Part shown: piece by piece, positions 10,966 to 21,235 of the stretch
Position numbering within the stretch: position 1 is the first letter of the stretch
How the letters are laid out: each line of letters opens with the position of its first letter
Assembly: GCA_037127315.1 (NCBI GenBank)
Contig: JBBBDQ010001684.1
Location: 3,732,501-3,796,500, forward strand
Direction: 5' to 3'
DNA from: Ascarosepion bandense
Taxonomy: Eukaryota; Mollusca; Cephalopoda; Sepiida; Sepiidae
DNA: 64,000 nt
The notes under the pieces: generated by a model
What the model was told of the DNA's origin: nothing
The model's database searches: none
Seen by the model: only the letters and a program-made list of their open reading frames with translations
Program-made: the position numbers and the translations under genes

Positions 10966-11480
10966 TAAAATCATCACATCCCAAACAATGTGGGGGGGGG
11001 TGGCTGCCACTAGTGTGCAGAGGTTTAAAGTCAGAGAAAAGACTGGGTACAGGGGTTATTGAAAGGATAAAAGATGAACGGGATTCAAGAAGACAGAAGA
11101 TCACAATTGATGTTACATTTATATTTTTGGAGATTAGAGGGATCAGGAAAGCAAGTAAAGAAAAGCGAGTTCCACATACTGGAAGCGTGGGAAAAGAAAT
11201 TGTTTGAGTAGAGGTGGTGTGTACATTATATCAATTTCAATGGTAAAAGAGTGGGACCGAGATGCCAATCTAGTAGCATGCTTAAATTCATGTGAAAATG
11301 GCACCAGGTAAAAAAAGCTCATCATTGTAGTTGCCATGAAAACATTTGAAGAAGAGACAAAGTGAAGACACATCAAGTTGGTGAGAAAGTGACTGAAGTC
11401 AAGCCAAGTCAGAATCCATTACATTGCAGTTTTTTTGTCAAGAACCTTGAGATGAATTTGCTATGTCAGATGATACAGCA
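10966..11480 (-). mobile_element. LINE (Jockey/CR1-type) 3' part, minus
   Basis: The terminus is at the left (AAATCATCACATCCCAAACA, altered by a G-run), followed by the 3' UTR. The decayed ORF end carries GTTCCACATACTGGAAG and the GAACCTTGAGATGAATTTG segment that matches the 17.3- and 23.7-kb copies. Confidence 0.75.
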
Positions 11481-11764
11481 GGAGAGGACAAAGCAGAGCA
11501 AGTAGAATGACTAAAAGACAAAGATTTAGAAACAGTTTCAAAAAATTTATATGCTAAAAATAAATATAATTTGAAAATTTAAAATATTATGGATTATTTG
11601 TAATTGCGTGCATGAGTTCAAGTATAAATTGCAACAAATAATTACTGATCAATCTTATTCTGATATTTTTGCCTTATATCAAGTATTAAGAATATAGTAA
11701 CTAGGGTCCTCAAATTGGAGGAGATAGTTATCAATGCTAATAATCTCACTTCAAATTCTTGGTT

Positions 11765-12275
11765 CTTTTATGTGTTGTGTCTCTTCAGGACAGAGGCAAT
11801 CATGGCTTTCCACATCTCCCTATCCCTTGTCACTCGTAATCCCCCTTCTTCTGTTATCCCACTCAATCCCTGTTCCACTATCCATTTGATCAAGACCTTC
11901 AAGTATGTCATGCATTGCTTTCTCTTGCCTCTCTTCCACTCTATCTGTCCCAGGAGCATCAGATTCTCCAAATCTCTCTTGCTAATTACATGTCCCAAAA
12001 ACTTCAGTTGTTTTTTCTGATGTTAAATATCAGTTTCCTTTTTGTGTCCATCCTCTCCAAAATCTTGTTGTTGTTCACATGTTCTGCCCATGGTATCCTC
12101 AGCTTCCTTCTGTAGAACCAAGCTTTTCCCTTATCTTTGAATAGATTGTCCAGCATTTGCTGCCATATTGAAGGACAGACATCACATAACAATCCAATAC
12201 TCTCTTTGTTTCCAGCAAAATTTTCCTGTCCTTTAATACTCTACTCAGCTTCTGGAATACATTCTTAGCCATTAT
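11765..12275 (-). mobile_element. RTE/BovB-type LINE C-terminal fragment, minus
   Basis: Minus-strand frames give WFYRRKLRIPWAEHVNNN, LERMDTKRKLI, LENLMLLGQIEWKRGKRKQC and VTRDREMWKAMIASVLK. This is the RTE C-terminal domain ending at the family 3' end. A frameshift near 12004 separates the two open parts. Confidence 0.8.
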
Positions 12276-13684
12276 CTCCCTTTAACCCTCTCTTTCTGAA
12301 CCTTCTTTGTGGTAGAGCTGCTTTTATCACTGAGTCTTTCCATGGAGGCATGAGAAAATTGTCATTCTGCAAATATGACTCAGAGAAAAAAGTCTGGGAA
12401 CAACTCTTCTATATGTACTCATTAGAATAAACAAAAGTTGTGAAATATTTGTTTCATAAAATGCACCAGTTATAGCATATCAATATAAATACTTTTCTGT
12501 CATTTTTGACAGCACTATCCCACTTGTTTGTAATAATTAGATATTTTAGCCAAACTTGAAATGGTTAATCAATTGTGTTTTAAAGTGTTAAGTACATTGT
12601 AGAATTAGTAAATCACAACAGTCAGTACTTGACTGTAGTTTTAGTTGAGTCTGACAGCAAACTATCCCAGTAAATTGGTAGGTAGTTTATATAACAGCCT
12701 GGGAGATTCCATTCTGCTACCCAGGCAAGTCTATTCTGTAGGCTCTGATTGGCTGATGATTCCAGTGTGGAAATTGCGCTCAATAAATATCAGCACAATA
12801 TCCACCCTAATAATAATTCAAGAGGGGGACATGTATTGAGTTACAACCCTGTTTATTTTTGTCTGCCAATTGAACACAGTAGAAAACATCCTTGTGATGG
12901 TGAGTCTCACACTCTTAAGATAATTTCGATTTTAATTACATTAAACTTCATCATAAGTGATAAAAGGTAATTATTCTTATTTATAGTTGCCATTGAATAA
13001 TTCATCAAGTGTTGGAATAATATTTTTACAAGGTACAATGTATAAAATAGTATTATTAAGCAATATCATCTTATTAGGCAGTACCTGTTATGTACACAGT
13101 ATATTTTAATGAATTTGTGTTATCAGACTTTTTCAAAAATTTCCAGTGAAAGATGTTTGTTTCCAAAATAATTCTGAAACAATTTATGTAGTTGCTTTCT
13201 ATAAATGACTATAATAATAAACTATGTTTATTGAGCACTGTCAGTTGAATCTCTGGCAACATGGAGTATAATCCAATTCTCAATATTTAACTGTGGTCAT
13301 TTTATGTGTCAGTTAATGTGAACTGATAAATTACTTGTGCAGATGATCTCTCAGCAATTCAGTTTCAAATGACTTATCTCCTTGGTAACATCTTCTTGGA
13401 TGACCTTGCAGCAGCAGCAGCACAAAAGAGAATTACTCATTATCTGAGTAGAGAATCGAATTGAATTAACCATTTCTTGATATCAGTACTTGAGATATTT
13501 ATCAAGGTTATCTCAGCCTCGTCCAATGCAAAATTGGGGTGAGGAACATGGGATAAAAATATTATGTTGCATTAATGCCGAGAATGGTATTTTTTTCATT
13601 GCTGTGTTTATCTAGGATTTAGTTAATCATGGCTCTTGTCAAATTTTTCCGTATTATCTGGGAATTGTTATAACTTGAAGCAGT
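12276..13684. other. Gene-less stretch
   Basis: No gene recognised. A locally less AT-rich segment at about 12640-12960 has short open frames but no recognisable protein family or splice context. A CAG-type run (GCAGCAGCAGCA) occurs near 13413. Confidence 0.45.
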
Positions 13685-14125
13685 TTTTTTTATAACTATT
13701 TCACCCCAACAAAGGCAGTACTGCCTCTGGTTTGCAGGGGGTTACATGAGAGAGGAGTGAGAAAGAAGAAGAGTAATATATGGGTTTGGGGGAACGGATA
13801 AGAGAAAGATAGTAATCCAGGAAATAAAAGATGTCAATTTATGTTGCACTTAAACTCTTGGAGATTGTAGCTATTAGTGAAGCAAGTATATGGAAGGGAA
13901 TTCTACAGGCAAGAAGTGCAGGAAAAGAAACTTATTGAGTAGAAGTGGTGGTTACATTTGATTCTCTTGAATTAAAAGAGTAGGACCTAGTTGCCAATCT
14001 AGTCGCACAAGCAAATTCATATAGAGGGGGTATCAGTGAGATGAGTTTGTCAGAGCAGAAGCTGTGAAAATATTTATAGAAATAACAGAGAAGTCACACC
14101 TCATTGGTGAGAAAGTGAGTGATGA
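13685..14125 (-). mobile_element. LINE (Jockey/CR1-type) 3' part, minus, with 5' inversion
   Basis: The family terminus (TATTTCACCCCAACAAAGGC on this strand) is at the left. It continues through the 3' UTR and ORF end to TTGGTGAGAAAGTGAG. It directly abuts a plus-strand piece of the same element (14126-14222). Confidence 0.8.
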
Positions 14126-14222
14126 GATGTGGCTTTCCTCTGTCTTTTCTACAAATATTTTTACAACTTCTGCCCTGACAAAATTATCTCCCTGGTGCCC
14201 CCTCTACATGAATTTAGTTTTC
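14126..14222 (+). mobile_element. Inverted 5' piece of the same LINE
   Basis: Plus-strand GATGTGGCTTTCCTCTGTC through CTGGTGCCCCCTCTACATGA repeats, in opposite orientation, the segment present at about 14010-14115. The two arms form a roughly 95-bp imperfect palindrome with almost no spacer. Confidence 0.7.
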
Positions 14223-14269
14223 TTTCACCCTCTCCAGGGTTTGAGATTCTGAATTTTTCTTTCTCTTAA

Positions 14270-14400
14270 ACTGGCTGCTAACCAATGCTAGAGAGTGCAA
14301 CCTATTCTGTTATTTAACCTATAGTTGGTAAGGTAGGAGAAGAAATGAATAAAAAATGAAAACAGCAGGCTGGGTTCAAATTTCAGGTGAGTTGGCAGAT
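14270..14400 (-). repeat. SINE1 body fragment, minus
   Basis: AACTGGCTGCTAACCAATGC and TGTTATTTAACCTATAGTTG match the reverse complement of the SINE1 centre. The remainder is decayed. Confidence 0.55.
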
Positions 14401-14844
14401 TAAATTTTCCATGCTAATATATGTTCAATTGTCTATAGATACATTTAAATGGACTTACTTGATTTTAAAATCAGCTTAAACAACCTTTTGTGTTTTTTAA
14501 CACTATGACTGAAATACCAACTCTTGATGACAACAGGAGATACCACGCAAGTTCAACTAGATGAGTATTAATTGAGAAGAAAGAGTTCATTTTCCTCACA
14601 GACAGTAAACTGACCCTACTAAACTGTCCAATCAACAAAATCAAAATCAAACAATGTGCATGTAAAAAAATATATATATATAAACTTGGTGGCAATTTAC
14701 TCATCACACCCTGTATTTAAGATTAAACAGATTCTTTTTATTTTTCATCTTCATTTATTCATTCCAGGTGCTTTTATTAAATTTGTTATTGTTCAGTTTT
14801 TTATTTCAATTTTTTCTACCTTATATAATGATGTTAAAATGACT

Positions 14845-15238
14845 TTTGGATCCTATTATATATATATATATATGTAAAAATTAAAACAAAAATTTTGATA
14901 AAAATTAAAACAAAATTTTCGTTTCCCTGTTGAAGAAGCGAGGATTTCCTCATAGAAATGGCTATTCAATGGATTTAAATATTGAAATTTTTTATTTAAT
15001 TTTTATATTTGGCTCTGTAAATAAAATATAATATTTGTATTGAGCCCTCCACCTTGATCAATTTTAATATTAATGAAATTAATATCAATTAGGATCAGGT
15101 TTTTGGGATTTATCTATATGATCATCCTTTTGGATTTAAAATATAATATATATATATAGATATATATATATATATATATATTTAAAATATATAAAATCTT
15201 TATTATTTTTATAATATATAAAATCTGTCTGATATTTC

Positions 15239-15270
<32 letters not shown>
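14845..15270. repeat. (TA)n tracts and a PLE-like terminal remnant
   Basis: (TA)n runs lie at about 14855-14875, 15143-15182 and 15238-15268. Between them, 14925-14965 reads CTGTTGAAGAAGCGAGGATT, then TCCTCATAGAAATGG. A GAGG/CCTC hairpin sits between a TTGAAGA and a GAAA block. This resembles the hammerhead-like order seen in the PLE termini but with the first block altered. Confidence 0.4.
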
Positions 15271-15271
<1 letters not shown>

Positions 15272-15725
15272 TAATATCAGACAGATTTTAGTCAACAATA
15301 CAATAATCCTCACTCATACACACAGTAAAAAGAAGCTTCAGATATTGGAGGCCATCTACATTAAATCCAAACAACTCACACTTAATAAAATCATGTTTAA
15401 ATCTGGTCATAACACATTACATTGCATTTGAATATATGGTTTTGTTGTCATTTCACACTATCACGCGGTATGATGTCATAGAACCGCATTGCAAATTTGA
15501 GAACTGCGTTTGTTATTTTTGGTAACTATTGCCGTTGCTTAGCAGAGTTTTATGTCAACACAAGAAAAACTTGTCGCTGATGGTGGATGTCATTGTGTTA
15601 TCATCCTTATAACCTCTCTGAAGATGGCTCATGTGAGCCGAAAGCTTAGAACCAACTCAATAAAGGATTGTCCAAATGTTGGAGAATTTTTTCTTTATTT
15701 TCAACTCAAATTAAAGCCAAAATAC
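15271..15725 (+). mobile_element. Penelope-like element PLE3, C-terminal end and 3' region
   Basis: A short frame (about 15290-15420) reads LQILEAIYIKSKQLTLNKIM, matching the extreme C-terminus of PLE proteins (LE--YIK---P-LN). About 180 bp later comes a hammerhead-like motif at 15618-15643, then a tail with AATAAAGGATTG. It is 5' truncated at the microsatellite. Confidence 0.55.
15618..15643 (+). ncRNA. Hammerhead-like motif of PLE3
   Basis: CTGAAGA is followed by a perfect 6-bp stem (GGCTCA-TG-TGAGCC, helix II) and then GAAA. These are the two conserved core blocks of a hammerhead ribozyme in the right order. I cannot identify a convincing helix III plus cleavage site, so activity is unsupported. 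Confidence 0.45.
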
Positions 15726-15797
15726 AATGTTTAGAAGGGCTCATGATTAAACATAATAGACATTCATTGTCTCTTATATTTAACAGTATATGTTTAG

Positions 15798-15925
15798 AAT
15801 ATATATATATATATATATAAAACTTAAGTATCCGTTCAAAATTTCTCTCTCTCTCTCCCTATATATATATATACATATATATATGTATATATATATGTAT
15901 ATATACATATATGTATATATATATG

Positions 15926-15963
<38 letters not shown>

Positions 15964-16008
15964 GGGAGAGAGAGAGAGAGAAATTTTGAACGGATACTTA
16001 AGTTTCAC
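15798..16008. repeat. Long inverted repeat with (TA)n centre
   Basis: The left arm (15820-15860) reads AAACTTAAGTATCCGTTCAA, AATTT, (CT)6, CCCT. The right arm (about 15962-16005) is its reverse complement with (AG)7. The arms differ only by one CT unit. The ~100-bp centre is (TA)n/(TATG)n. Any transcript could fold into a long hairpin. Long open frames here are simple-sequence artefacts. Confidence 0.9.
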
Positions 16009-16296
16009 ATTCCCATGACCATTTGTTTGACAATCATGGAAGAGCAAAACTTAAAAAGCCGTTCAACACTTGTCTCTTTTGAGGTGTGATCCTGGGAAGC
16101 ATTTTTACTCTGTCTTAATAACTGAGGTAAAGAGCATCACTGGTGACTGTTTAGGTAAGTGTCTGCCTTTTATTTTGTTTTCTTGATTACTGTTGCTAGT
16201 AAATTTTTCTCTGCATGTTTTTTTTTTCATTTTGGTGACCAGATAGACTTTCTGCTGGTTGTACTAACACTTTTAATTAATTCTTGGTATTTTGTG

Positions 16297-16333
16297 TGTG
16301 TGTGTTTATATATATATATATATATATATATAA
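16297..16333. repeat. (TG)n(TA)n microsatellite
   Basis: A (TG)5 run followed by (TA)14-15. Confidence 0.9.
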
Positions 16334-16721
16334 TTCAATTTAGGAAGTCTAGGAGTTGCTTACTAATATAGATCTGTCAATTTGATTCAGCAGGCACTAA
16401 GTGCATAAGAACATGCTTGTTCAGACACACATACACACATATATATATATTTATAATTAATGTATACTTGGGTAGCAATCTTTCTTTGAAACATTGTTCA
16501 TTAAATAGGTCTGACAAGGAAGATTTAATTGATTTTTCATTAAGTATTTCCAGTATCCTAATATATTTCTGTTTTGTTGAAGATAAGAAACATAAAAATT
16601 GCCCATAATTTTTATTGTTCCAAGCACTTTTAGCCATTCTATAACAAAACAAAATAATTTACTATATATCAAAACATTATGAAAAATAACAGCACCAATG
16701 ACATAAACATCCTTGAAAATA

Positions 16722-16722
16722 G

Positions 16723-16783
<61 letters not shown>
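16722..16783. repeat. (CT)n(TA)n microsatellite at a LINE 3' end
   Basis: A (CT)n run is followed by (TA)n and abuts the 3' terminus of the minus-strand LINE at 16786. Such tracts often grow from LINE 3' tails. Confidence 0.9.
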
Positions 16784-16785
<2 letters not shown>

Positions 16786-16786
<1 letters not shown>

Positions 16787-18482
16787 CATTTCACCCCAAG
16801 GTGGTACTGCCACTGGTGCACAGGGGCTGCATAAGAGAAGAGTGAAAGTTTAAGCAGGAGGAGAGCAAAGAGAAAAACAAACCAGTTACAGGAAGTGTCA
16901 GAGAAAGGGCAAGAGAAGAATGGGAATACTAGTATAAAAACAGTTGCAAGGGTAGAGTCAAAAAGTAAAAAACAAGATACACGAGGTGATGGGGAACGGA
17001 TGAGAGAAAGACTGGAGTCAAATAGACAAGAGATGGGAATTGTCATTGCATTTAAATTCTTGGAGATTGTAGCCATCAGGGAAGCAAGGATGGGACCTTG
17101 TTGCCAGTCTGGTTGCTCGAATAAATTCTTGTAGAGGAGGCATCAGTGAGTTAAGCTCGTCAGAGCAGAAGTCATGAAAATATCTGTAGAATAGACAGAG
17201 AGAAGCCACATCCCACCAGTGAGAAAGTGGCTAGAGTCAAGCAGTCAGGTCAGGACCGATCACATTACAGATTCTCGCCTGTAGCCTGTCGAGAACCCTG
17301 AGATGAATAGCAGGGGCGCCCAACCAGATATGACAACAGTATTTAATGCACAGCTAGATGGTTGATTTGTATATGTGCAAGATAAACTCTGGTGGGGAAA
17401 ACTTCCTGGCCTGTTACTGTGACCCAACCTTCCTAGCATTTGATTTAGCTATTGATTCAATGCAATGGTTCCACTTGAGGTTGGAAGAGAGGTGCAGTGT
17501 ATTGCTTTCAGGGAAACTTGCTTGATCCATATTGATAGGAGATAGAAGGAATTACCTCTGGTGGTTGATAGATAGCAGCTTTGTTTTAGAAGCATTAAAA
17601 TTTACAAGCCATTTCTTACCCCAGTCTACAACAGAGTGGAGGCCCTTCTTGAGAATAGTAGTGAGGTTATCTTTGGCCATATCACCAGATTTCTTACTCA
17701 GGCAGGAATAAATGGCAGTGTCATCAGCATATATGCCTACTTGGGTTTTGATCATGTCAGGGAGGGCATTTACGAAGATCAGAAATAGTGTTAGGCCTAG
17801 GACAGAGCCCTGGGGAACGCCAGTGTTTGTGTTGTAGGATGTGGAGGTATACCCATTCAAGACGACCTTCATTATACGGTTTGATAGGAAAGATTGGATC
17901 AAATCAAGTAAGCATCTGGTAATATCATAACCCTGTAGCTTGTGAAGAAGGCCAGTGTGCCAAACCCTAACAAATGCTTTGGAGATATCCGGGCCAATAG
18001 CTTGAGCTTTGCTGGACTTATTGAAGGCCTGGTATATGTACTCGGTGATGGCCATTAGCATATCAGCAGAAGACCTGGCAAAGCAGAAGCCATACTATCT
18101 GAGAATAGTTTATGGGCAGTAAGGCATGAACTATTTTAGCATTGATAATAGCCGCAAACACTTTTCCGAAAATTGGTAAAAGGCTGATCGGGCAATAATT
18201 GGATGGGTCCAAGGGTTCCCCTGAGTTTTTAAATACAGGAAACACAGAAGAGGACTTCCAGCAGGTAGGAAAGCAGGAAGAGAGGCAGTAATTATAGAGT
18301 TTAGAGAGGGTAAAGGAGAGTTCAGGGGCACATTTCTTTAGGACAATGACTGGGATTCTGTCACCTTCGTTTACCTTATAGGGGTCAAGTTTAGAAATTA
18401 TCTTAGATACCAGAAAGTTGGTTATGTGAACATTTCTCAGTTGCCCCTCAGTTCTAAGAGGGAAGTCGGGTGCAGATACTAT
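16786..18482 (-). mobile_element. LINE (Jockey/CR1-type), longest copy, 5'-truncated
   Basis: This is the reference copy for the most abundant LINE in the window. The minus strand reads from within the RT (18482) through the thumb, the C-terminal domain and a short 3' UTR to the terminus (TTAATCATTTCACCCCAAG on this strand). It is truncated 5' at a (TA)n tract. A roughly 100-bp internal deletion removes part of the ORF end (between the HP and CFPDGYNL blocks near 17090). Confidence 0.9.
17552..18482 (-). pseudogene. LINE reverse transcriptase with one frameshift
   Basis: Two open pieces meet at a frameshift near 18090-18062. The upstream piece carries IPVIVLKKCAPELSFTLSKL and PSNYCPISLLPIFGKVFAAI (RT motifs 1-2). 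The downstream piece carries GPDISKAFVRVWHTGLLHKL (motif A), GVPQGSVLGLTLFLIFVNAL (motif B') and IYADDTAIY (motif C, catalytic YADD intact). It ends with DWGKKWLVNFNASKTKLLSI (thumb). This motif set fits the Jockey/CR1 group of non-LTR elements. No endonuclease domain remains. It is dead by frameshift and truncation, but otherwise the best-kept RT in the window. Confidence 0.88.
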
Positions 18483-18994
18483 ATATATATATATATGTAA
18501 ATATAATATATTGTACATATAGTGCTGGTGTTTATTAAACAGTGCACAGTATAATATAACAGAGCTATTAAGTATATATTAATACATAGACATATTACCC
18601 TCACCAGTAGCATGATACAGAGTTTTATGCACAACACAATCTTCAGGTGCTTATTAAACAAGAGAAATAAACTGATGTCTACATGTCGGCAAAAAATTAA
18701 ATATCTGCTGAAATACATTGATCAAAAGAAGCTTTTAATGCATTATTTTGTGTTAAAAATAAAACAGTAATCTGCATTTATGCTTAATCTAAAAAAAAAA
18801 ATTAATGTACACAATAATTATTTTTTTACATCTATATATAAATCCCATTTATTTTAAATATATGATTGTGCCAACATTGCAGTAACTAGATAATTTTATA
18901 AAATTTAAATTACTTAACGGTTAGTCTATACTCAGCACCTGAAATTTTGTGCATGAAGCTCAGAGTTGTATTACTGATGAGGGATAATATGCGA

Positions 18995-19037
<43 letters not shown>

Positions 19038-19039
19038 AA
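18479..19039. other. Microsatellites and gene-less AT-rich DNA
   Basis: (TA)n at 18479-18497 and at about 18996-19020, with a T-run to 19037. No gene is recognised between them. Confidence 0.6.
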
Positions 19040-19101
19040 TGAGTTATTTTCATGACCTAGGTTTCAACCTTTTGTTACCTTCAGGTGATTTAAAATAACT
19101 G
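19040..19101 (-). ncRNA. Hammerhead-ribozyme-like motif (PLE2 5' flank)
   Basis: On the minus strand: GTTATTT pairs with AAATAAC and TCA pairs with TGA (helix I with a bulge). The core is CTGAAGG and GAAA, helix III is ACC-TA-GGT, and the cleavage-site triplet is GUC (19054 on the minus strand). The A9 position is G here and helix II is weak, so this copy is probably inactive. Its fold matches the plus-strand copy at 20226-20280. Confidence 0.6.
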
Positions 19102-19262
19102 ATTTTACTATTTTTCAAATGCCCAAACAGGGATTTTTTACAAATGCAAGACTGAAATTTTCAAACAACGGAAAAAATTCTAAAATTAGGGAGGATTTAT
19201 TTAAGGATCTCAATCTTAATGATCTTTTATCCATGTTTATATAATCCTAGTAAACTGGAAAA
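19040..19262 (-). mobile_element. PLE2 inverted 5' flank
   Basis: On the minus strand it matches the PLE2 3' region at 20060-20290 (ACTAGGATTATATAAACATG, GGATCTCAA/GATCCTTAA, CTCCCTAATTTT, CCTGAAGG). It is inverted directly upstream of the PLE2 coding relic, the same layout as PLE1. Confidence 0.8.
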
Positions 19263-20395
19263 CCTCAAATATTGTATCAAACTGGCTCGCTATGTGTGGA
19301 AATTAAAATTGAAATATTTGAATATTGCCAAAAAAGCCAAAACATACAATGGTGATAACGTATGCAGATTGTGCCAGGAGGAAAAAGTAGTTATTCTGTT
19401 GTTCAAAGAAAGAAAAGAATTACTAAATAAAAGATCATGTAGAACCACTTCTATGTGCAAGTACATACCTACATATATATTGCCATACACACACGTTCGT
19501 ATGCATATACCCACACACACCTACGTAAGGACTGCATGTGAAGCTTTCTTTTTCCCACGTTTATCAAGAAATATATAAACTGATTCCCACATGTGTCTAA
19601 CCAGTTGGGAGATGTTTTCAGAGCTTTAAGACTGAGAACCGTTCGTCTCTTCCAACTCACACAAACTACTAATTGCATTCAGCAATTAGACACATAAAAT
19701 GTTTCTCTCTATTCTATAAGAACATTTCAATATATGTATTTTTATATTCACTAATATTCAGTACAAACATACTATTTCCTTTTTCAGGGACTTTCCTAAC
19801 ATGAATATTTAGACAATATCTTTAATAATCTAAGAGAGAACACTTTTCACGACATCTTGCATTTGTGAATTATCCAGTTCTGTAACCTTACTTTATACAA
19901 TGTTGTTATATTCGTTACATTGTGTTTTGAGTTATTTTATTTATAATTGTGATGGTTTGGACAACCAACCTTTTCTTCACTGTTGAAATCACTACCCCGA
20001 CGGTCAGTCTACTACATATTGGTACCCAAGTTGTTCCAACCATGACAATCAGATGTCCAAATGTAATCATACCCATAAATACTTACTAGGGCCATACAAA
20101 CATGGATGAAAGTATTCTAAGATCCTTAAATAACTCCTCCCTAATTTTGAAAATTTTTCATTGTTTGAAAATTCCAGTTGTGTGTTTGTAAAAAATCCCT
20201 GTTCAAGCCTTTGAAAAATGTTTTCTATTTTAAATTGCCTGAAGACATCGAAAGGTTGAAACCTAGGTACCAGAAATAACTCATTTCCAAATGAAAACTA
20301 TTCGAAAGTTCTACAAAATAATTGTATTGAACACTTTTTAATACAAATGTATACTGGTTTAATTTAATTTTGACCAAAAACTAACCATATATATG
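19255..20395 (+). mobile_element. Penelope-like element PLE2, C-terminus and 3' region
   Basis: The coding relic (19255-19460) reads PSKLENLKYCIKLARYVWKL, then AKKAKTYNGDNVCRLCQEEK and LLNKRS. This matches PLE C-termini (SKY-W-LK, KKAPAYN, C-LC-EEK, LLNKR). About 600 bp of 3' UTR-like sequence follow, then the conserved 3' block (20060-20395) with a hammerhead-like motif. The last bases match the PLE1 end. Confidence 0.75.
20226..20280 (+). ncRNA. Hammerhead-ribozyme-like motif (PLE2 3' end)
   Basis: CTGAAGA (20239-20245), helix II ATC-GAAA-GGT, GAAA (20258-20261), helix III ACC-TA-GGT, and A at the cleavage position (GUA, 20069 offset i.e. 20269). Helix I pairs TTG with CAG and TATTT with AAATA across a bulge. 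Both conserved core blocks are intact. One mismatch lies next to the core in helix I. Confidence 0.6.
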
Positions 20396-20456
20396 TCTCT
20401 TTTGAGACATGATTGCCCAAGCGTGTACCATGTATGGCACTTAACTGACTGACCCA
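20396..20456 (+). repeat. SINE1 3'-tail fragment
   Basis: ATGTCTCTTTTGAGACATGA and CCAAGCGTGTACCATGTATG, then ACTTAACTGACTGA. Only the 3' hairpin and tail survive, joined to the PLE2 end. Confidence 0.85.
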
Positions 20457-20469
20457 AGGAAAACTAACT

Positions 20470-21235
20470 TGTTTAAGGCTAAACACCTAAAATGCAGATT
20501 AACTTATAGTAGAAGTCATCTAAAATATAGGACTAAATCTTGGAGCTCTGTTTTATGGTCAAATGAAACCTAACTAGAATCATTTTGTTACATGAACTCC
20601 TCTTATGTATTGAGGAAAGTGAATAATGCTCACAACTCCAAAATTGTCCTCCCTACAGTTAAGCACAGTGGTGAGAGCATTCTGCTTTGGGGATGTTTTG
20701 CTGCTTCTGGACACGGAGAATTAGTGAGAATACAGGGTATCATGGATAAAGAGCTGTATTTAGCTATTCTTAAAAATTACATAAAACAAAGTGCACAAGT
20801 GCTGTCATTGGGGCATCACTTGATGCATTAACATGACACTGACCCGAAACACATGGCACAAATTATTACAAAATAATTAGATGACAGTAAAATTAAGGTA
20901 TTAGCATACCCTACATAAAGTCCTGACCTAAACTCTATTGAAAATTTATGGGTGTATTTAAAGAAAAAAAGTAAGAGAAAGAAGTCCTTTCAATTTGGAA
21001 GAACTAGAAGTTATTGCCAAGAAAGAATGAAGCAAAATACCTATCAGTATGTGTAATGATCTTGTAATGAAATATCAATAATAATTACAGGTAATAATCA
21101 AGAATAAAAGTAACACAATAGATTATTGAGACAAAAGGGCTAATAATTTTGTCCTTTTTGAAAAGTTTTTTTTGAGTGCTTTTTTATTAGTGTTTGACAT
21201 TAAAATAAAGATTTTGTTGGGGGCATCACTGCACA
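20470..21235 (+). mobile_element. Tc1-like DNA transposon, 5'-deleted
   Basis: A decayed DDE transposase (20592-21010) is followed by a Tc1-style 3' end with GGGCTAATAATTTTGTCCTT and an A-rich segment ending near 21235. The 5' terminal repeat and N-terminal DNA-binding part are missing. Confidence 0.75.
20592..21010 (+). pseudogene. Tc1-like transposase relic
   Basis: The open piece 20592-20831 reads VLPTVKHSGESILLWGCFAA then SGHGELVRIQGIMDKELY, the conserved centre of Tc1 transposases. After a stop at 20831 the frame continues with HDTDPKHMAQ (second catalytic Asp) and SPDLNSIENLW (third catalytic residue, Glu). Stops between them inactivate it. In intact Tc1 proteins this block is preceded by paired HTH domains, which are not present here. 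Confidence 0.85.

Noticed and set aside
12645..12970. Two overlapping open frames in a less AT-rich segment
   Set aside because: No family similarity recognised, no splice-site context, no repeat signature; left as unassigned.
15790..16089. Open frames made of Tyr/Ile-rich repeats (also 62855-63380)
   Set aside because: They come from (TA)n/(CATA)n simple sequence and occur on both strands.
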